Source of the DNA: Bacillus thuringiensis
GTDB taxonomy: Bacteria > Bacillota > Bacilli > Bacillales > Bacillaceae_G
DNA: 64,000 bases
Reading direction: 5' to 3'
Assembly: GCF_001182785.1 (NCBI RefSeq)
Contig: NZ_CP012099.1
Coordinates: 1,548,501 to 1,612,500, forward strand
A model generated the notes under the pieces. The model had not been told where the DNA came from and ran no database searches. It was given only the letters and a program-made list of their open reading frames with translations. Positions 60,352 to 64,000 of this stretch are shown piece by piece. The position numbers and the translations under genes are program-made. The stretch's first letter is position 1. Every line of letters begins with the position of its first letter.

Positions 60352-61515
60352 TTATTTACTTGCTTTCATTGCTTTATCTTTTGCACCAAAAGTGTATTTT
60401 AACATAGGTGGTGTAATCATTGTAGTTAAAATAACGACAATAACGATTGCTGTAAAGTAATCTTTTGCCAATAGACCTGAAGAAAGTCCTGTTCCTGCAA
60501 TGATAAGTGCAACTTCACCACGAGAAACCATTCCAGCACCGATAATTGCAGAAGACTTAGCGTCAAATCCAGTCATTCGTGCACCGAATCCACAGCCGAT
60601 TAATTTCGTTAATACAGCGATAACAGTTAATGCTAAGATGAACCAAATTTGATTGCCGATACCGTCAAATGTAATATTCATACCGATACTAACGAAGAAT
60701 ACGGGAACGAACATAGCGTAAGCAATTGGTTCTACTTTCTTTTCTACTTCATGTTTGTAGTTCGTTTGAGAAATAGCAATACCAGCAGCGAAAGCACCGA
60801 TAATACCAGCAATTCCTAATAATTCGCCGAAATATGCGAATGAGAAACAGATGATAAGAGCCGCGCTCACGATAGACTCAGATACGCGCAGTGGTGATAA
60901 CCAGCGCATAATCGCAGGAACACCTTTCCATCCGATTAAAATAATAGAAGCGAAGAATACTACTTTCTTCAAGATAACCATTGTTAAGTTAACATCATCA
61001 GTACCTAAGAAGCTCATTGCAAATGCTAATAAAATAACAACAAGAATGTCATCAAATACAGCGGCTCCAAGCATCGTCGTACTTTCACGTGTTTTCATTT
61101 TACCTAAATCACGAAGTGTTTGTACGGAAATACTAACACTTGTCGCACATAGAAGTAATCCTAAGAATACAGCGTTTCCTTGTTCCATTCCCATAACAAG
61201 ACCGGAAACGTAACCACCTACGAATGGAAGAATGATACCTCCGAGTGCAACGGCTAAAGAAGAATTACGATTTGCATTTAATTCTTCTAAGTCTGTTTCA
61301 AGTCCAGCCATAAACATTAAAAGAATAACCCCGACATTACTTAATTGAGTTAGAAGCTCTGAATTTTCAATCCAACCTAATACAGCTGGACCGATAACGA
61401 TACCGACAATTAATTTACCTAATACAGAAGGTTGACCTAATCTAACACTAAGATCACCAGCAAGCTTTGTACTTAATAAAATAAGTGCAATTTGAAAGAA
61501 AAATTCGAATTCCAT
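60352..61515 (-). CDS. CPA2 family monovalent cation:proton antiporter
   Basis: 387 aa, 12-13 membrane helices, no C-terminal TrkA-N or TrkA-C domain. Family signatures: LAGDLSVRLGQPSVLGKLIV (about 17-36), LMFMAGLETDLEEL (about 65-78), GAAVFDDILVVILLAFAMSF (about 148-167, core Asp-Asp of the ion site) and AGIIGAFAAGIAISQT. Na+/H+ or K+/H+ exchanger of the NapA/KefB-like group, which in B. cereus includes germination antiporters GerN/GerT; which one this is cannot be told. SD GAGAGGAT. Confidence 0.92.
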   Translation of the reverse strand: MEFEFFFQIALILLSTKLAGDLSVRLGQPSVLGKLIVGIVIGPAVLGWIENSELLTQLSNVGVILLMFMAGLETDLEELNANRNSSLAVALGGIILPFVGGYVSGLVMGMEQGNAVFLGLLLCATSVSISVQTLRDLGKMKTRESTTMLGAAVFDDILVVILLAFAMSFLGTDDVNLTMVILKKVVFFASIILIGWKGVPAIMRWLSPLRVSESIVSAALIICFSFAYFGELLGIAGIIGAFAAGIAISQTNYKHEVEKKVEPIAYAMFVPVFFVSIGMNITFDGIGNQIWFILALTVIAVLTKLIGCGFGARMTGFDAKSSAIIGAGMVSRGEVALIIAGTGLSSGLLAKDYFTAIVIVVILTTMITPPMLKYTFGAKDKAMKASK

Positions 61516-61609
61516 CTGATCCTCTCCTCATCATTTTTAGTTTTATCATACGATTTCTCGGAATTTGCCTAATGAAAATATGTAAAACCCATTAAACAAA
61601 AGGGTCTGA

Positions 61610-61646
61610 TTACAAGTTCTTTTGAACTCGTAATTTGAACCTGTAA
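61610..61646. promoter_or_regulatory. Overlapping inverted and direct repeats in the antiporter/merR intergenic region
   Basis: TTACAAGTTC (61610-61619) is an inverted repeat of both GAACTCGTAA (61624-61633) and GAACCTGTAA (61637-61646), each with one mismatch. It lies between the divergent antiporter and MerR genes. Operator or alternative hairpins; function unknown. Confidence 0.45.
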
Positions 61647-61784
61647 TTAATATATAATAAAATTTATTAAAAATCAATGAAAAAATAGCAGATTTTCATG
61701 ATGGAATTTGATTTAGGTATGAAGGGAATGGCTATATAATAAGAAGAAATAAGGCAATATTTTTAATGAATTGGAGAAGGAAAC

Positions 61785-62615
61785 ATGTTATTAAATAAAC
61801 GCTTTACAATTGGAGAAATGGCAAAAATGCATAATATCGCAGAATCTACATTGAGGTATTATGATGGAAAAGGAATTTTTCATCCGTCCATTGTTGATCC
61901 TCAAACGAATTATCGTTATTATACAATCGATCAATTTTCACTGTTAGATACGATTAAATTTTTACGTCAGTTAAATATTCCGTTAAAGGAAATTAAGAAA
62001 TATATTGATGAAAGAAATCCAACATACGCACTCAATTTACTGGAAAAACAACAAGAAATGATGCTGAAGAAACAAAGAGAAATTGAATATGCTTTAGCAA
62101 AAATGGAACATAGAATTCATTTAATAAAGAAGGCGACGAAAGCGGAAACCGATCGAATACTTATTAAAAAAATACCAAAAAGAAAAATAACAGCGATTGC
62201 AGTGGCGCCGAATACGACAGATGATATGTTTGATTATTATATCCATTCGCTTCAAAAAAATATGAAGCAAATGGATGATAGTCTATTTTCAGGAGATATA
62301 GGTGTGACAATTTCCAAAAAAGCATTCATGCAAAAGGAGTTTCAAGCATATAGCAGCGTATTTATTCTTTTGGATTATATGCCTTATCAAGTACATAGTT
62401 CAGATTCAATTAAAGCTGGTATGTTTGCGTGCGCTTATCATCATGGATCATATGAAAAAACAGGTGAAACATATAAGAAATTAATGGAATACATTGATCA
62501 AGAAGGATACGAAATAAGTGGAGATTCGATTGAGATTGGATTAATTGATTGGTCTGTAACAGAAAATCCAGAGGAGCAAGTAACAGAAATTCAAATTCCA
62601 GTAATGAAAAAATAG
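61785..62615 (+). CDS. MerR family transcriptional regulator with GyrI-like effector domain (BmrR/BltR type)
   Basis: 276 aa. The winged-helix MerR domain FTIGEMAKMHNIAESTLRYY (about 6-25) is followed by the NYRYYTIDQFSLLDTIKFLR helix-turn-helix extension and a long dimerisation coiled coil (about 85-118). The C-terminal half (about 125-276) is a GyrI-like small-molecule-binding domain as in multidrug sensors (KIPKRKITAIAVAPNTTDDM). It probably activates the MATE efflux gene downstream, whose promoter carries a MerR-type operator. SD TGGAGAAGGA. Confidence 0.92.
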   Translation: MLLNKRFTIGEMAKMHNIAESTLRYYDGKGIFHPSIVDPQTNYRYYTIDQFSLLDTIKFLRQLNIPLKEIKKYIDERNPTYALNLLEKQQEMMLKKQREIEYALAKMEHRIHLIKKATKAETDRILIKKIPKRKITAIAVAPNTTDDMFDYYIHSLQKNMKQMDDSLFSGDIGVTISKKAFMQKEFQAYSSVFILLDYMPYQVHSSDSIKAGMFACAYHHGSYEKTGETYKKLMEYIDQEGYEISGDSIEIGLIDWSVTENPEEQVTEIQIPVMKK

Positions 62616-62688
62616 AGTGTAGGACTTCTATTAATTACAAACCTGCATCAATTCCGATAATTAAATTTCCTATTTTTTTAATTCTCTC

Positions 62689-62719
62689 TTGACCTTCAAG
62701 TTACTTGAAGGTTTAAACT
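62689..62719 (+). promoter_or_regulatory. MerR-type promoter/operator of the MATE efflux gene
   Basis: -35 TTGACC (62689-62694), an overlong 19-bp spacer, -10 TAAACT (62714-62719). The spacer contains the perfect dyad ACCTTCAAG-TTA-CTTGAAGGT (62692-62712). A 19-bp spacer filled with a dyad is the diagnostic architecture of MerR-activated promoters, in which the regulator twists DNA to realign the elements. Confidence 0.9.
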
Positions 62720-62752
62720 GTGAACAGAGCGTTGAAAAAGGAGCATAATAGT

Positions 62753-64000
62753 ATGGAAGCAACAGAAAAATTAAGAGAAAAACCAGTTAAAAGTTTATTT
62801 ATTTCTTATTTAATACCAGCCGTTCTAGGAATGGTATTAATGTCAGTGAATATTGTAATTGACGCGGTCATGATTAGTAGAGGAGTTGGGGCGAACGGTT
62901 TAGCAGGAGTAAACGTGGCTATTCCAGCGTTTTCGATTTTCTTCTCTATTTCATTATGGATCGGGATGGGCGGGGCAACGTTATATTCTATTGCATTAGG
63001 TGAAAATAAACGAGAAAGAGCAAGGTCTATTTTTACTCAATCCATGACGGTAGCAGTTGTTATCGTAGGTGTTTTAGCGGCTATTTGTTTATGGAGAATA
63101 GAAGATTTAGCGTACTTATTTGGTGCAAATGAAGTGATTTTACCATATGCGTTAGACTATTTACACGTATTACTAACATTTGGAATGATATACGTTTTAG
63201 AAAATATTTTAAGTACATTTATACGAAATGATGGAAATCCTAATTTAGCAATGGCTGGTCTTGTTGTAACAGCTGTATTAAATATACTGTTTGACTATAT
63301 CTTTATTTTTATCTTTGGATGGGGCGTAACAGGTGCTGCTTCAGCGACTATTCTTTCGGCAGCGATTGGTTTCCTTGTATTATTAACTCATTTCTTTAGA
63401 AAAAGTAGTATTTTAAAGTGGACGAAATTCCATTTTGAATGGGATACTGTCAAACAAATTATGGTGATTGGTTTCCCAAGTTTTACAGCAGAAAGCACGG
63501 TTGCAATCGTAACGATTGGTTTTAATATCGCATTTGTCCAATATGCAGGAGAAGTAGGAGTAGCTTCCTATGCGATGGTGAATAGTATTCATGCAATGAC
63601 ATTACTATTATTCTTCGGTGTTGGAGCAGCATTGCAACCAATTGCTAGTTTTCATTACGGGGCAAATTTATCAGAGAGACTTCGTGAAGGATTGAAGTTT
63701 GCTGTGAAAATTGCAGTTGTCCTCGGAGGCGTTGCGATAATTGTCGGATTATTCTTCGGGAAATATATCATTGGTTTATTTGATGTTCAATCTCCAGAAT
63801 TATTGGAGTTAACCTTAACAGGTATTAGTTTATTCTTTATCCAATACGTATTTTTAGGTTATAACATTGTGTATGGAGAGTACTTCCAATCAGTGCGACA
63901 AACAAAGAAATCAGTACTTATTATAATGAGCCGAGGATTACTATTTATCATTCCATTGTTATGGATTATGCCGAAATTATTTGGGATAAACGGAATTTGG
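62753..64000 (+). CDS. MATE family multidrug efflux transporter (partial, runs off the window)
   Basis: ATG at 62753 (SD AAAAAGGAG), open to the last base, 416 codons seen of an expected about 450. The NorM/MepA-like pattern starts MEATEKLREKPVKSLFISYL; IVIDAVMISRGVGANGLAGV (helix 2, conserved) and GFPSFTAESTVAIVTIGFNI (start of the second six-helix bundle) follow, and GVGAALQPIASFHYGANLSE is the counterpart repeat signature. Na+- or H+-coupled drug exporter in the cytoplasmic membrane. It is absent from stop-to-stop ORF lists only because its stop is outside the window. Regulated by the adjacent MerR protein. Confidence 0.92.
   Translation, partial: MEATEKLREKPVKSLFISYLIPAVLGMVLMSVNIVIDAVMISRGVGANGLAGVNVAIPAFSIFFSISLWIGMGGATLYSIALGENKRERARSIFTQSMTVAVVIVGVLAAICLWRIEDLAYLFGANEVILPYALDYLHVLLTFGMIYVLENILSTFIRNDGNPNLAMAGLVVTAVLNILFDYIFIFIFGWGVTGAASATILSAAIGFLVLLTHFFRKSSILKWTKFHFEWDTVKQIMVIGFPSFTAESTVAIVTIGFNIAFVQYAGEVGVASYAMVNSIHAMTLLLFFGVGAALQPIASFHYGANLSERLREGLKFAVKIAVVLGGVAIIVGLFFGKYIIGLFDVQSPELLELTLTGISLFFIQYVFLGYNIVYGEYFQSVRQTKKSVLIIMSRGLLFIIPLLWIMPKLFGINGIW

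Overview
The window is a chromosomal segment of a low-GC Firmicute, almost certainly a member of the Bacillus cereus group (cereus/anthracis/thuringiensis). The evidence is the AT-rich composition, strong AGGAGG-type ribosome binding sites, TTG and GTG starts, a bcr-type intergenic repeat flanked by TTTAT, and a very long DUF11-repeat (B_ant_repeat) protein. The backbone gene order resembles the B. subtilis ypsC-ypvA-ypwA-xpt-pbuX-dynA(ypbR)-ypbS-ypcP-ypdQ-ypeP-ypeQ-ypzA-cspD region. Species and family names come from recognition of the sequence, not from a search.

Layout. 1-10 kb: rRNA methyltransferase, DinG-like helicase, M32 carboxypeptidase, GNAT, methionine aminopeptidase, then xpt-pbuX behind candidate PurR boxes and a guanine riboswitch, and a DUF418 membrane protein. 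10-16 kb: a candidate Fur-controlled 30-residue membrane peptide, the double dynamin DynA, a second GNAT, a YpbS-like protein and a rhodanese. 16-22 kb is RNA-rich accessory sequence. It holds a tandem pair of 174-nt structured RNA units (family not recognised), a lipoprotein/ATP-grasp/DUF350 operon, a bcr-like repeat, an M-box Mg2+ riboswitch in front of a short ORF and a remodelled MgtA-type ATPase fragment, then ypcP and an FbpB-like small basic protein.

22-31.8 kb is a single-strand surface-polysaccharide cluster: acyltransferase, Wzz-like co-polymerase, a degenerate BY-kinase-like protein, initiating sugar transferase, Wzx flippase, Wzy polymerase and two glycosyltransferases. A separately transcribed beta-helix protein follows. 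Its leader has a 20-bp palindrome, an 8-codon ORF and a hairpin. Convergent to it lies one 15-kb gene (31.9-47.0 kb) for a 5010-residue protein with about 35 DUF11 repeats.

47-64 kb returns to housekeeping and small metabolism: two-domain GNAT, isochorismatase-like hydrolase, EamA transporter, two RNase HI-like proteins (ypdQ, ypeP), aldose epimerase, preQ1-I riboswitch plus queT, zinc-finger ypeQ, cold shock protein with a long leader, LysE exporter, fatty-acid hydroxylase-like protein, DUF485 plus acetate-type symporter, class III aminotransferase, CPA2 antiporter. The window ends in a MerR regulator and a MATE efflux gene whose promoter has the 19-bp MerR spacer filled by a perfect dyad. 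The MATE gene runs off the 3' end.

No tRNA, rRNA, CRISPR array, insertion sequence or prophage was seen. The most unusual elements are the tandem RNA, the M-box/ATPase-remnant locus, the giant repeat protein and the leader of the polysaccharide operon.
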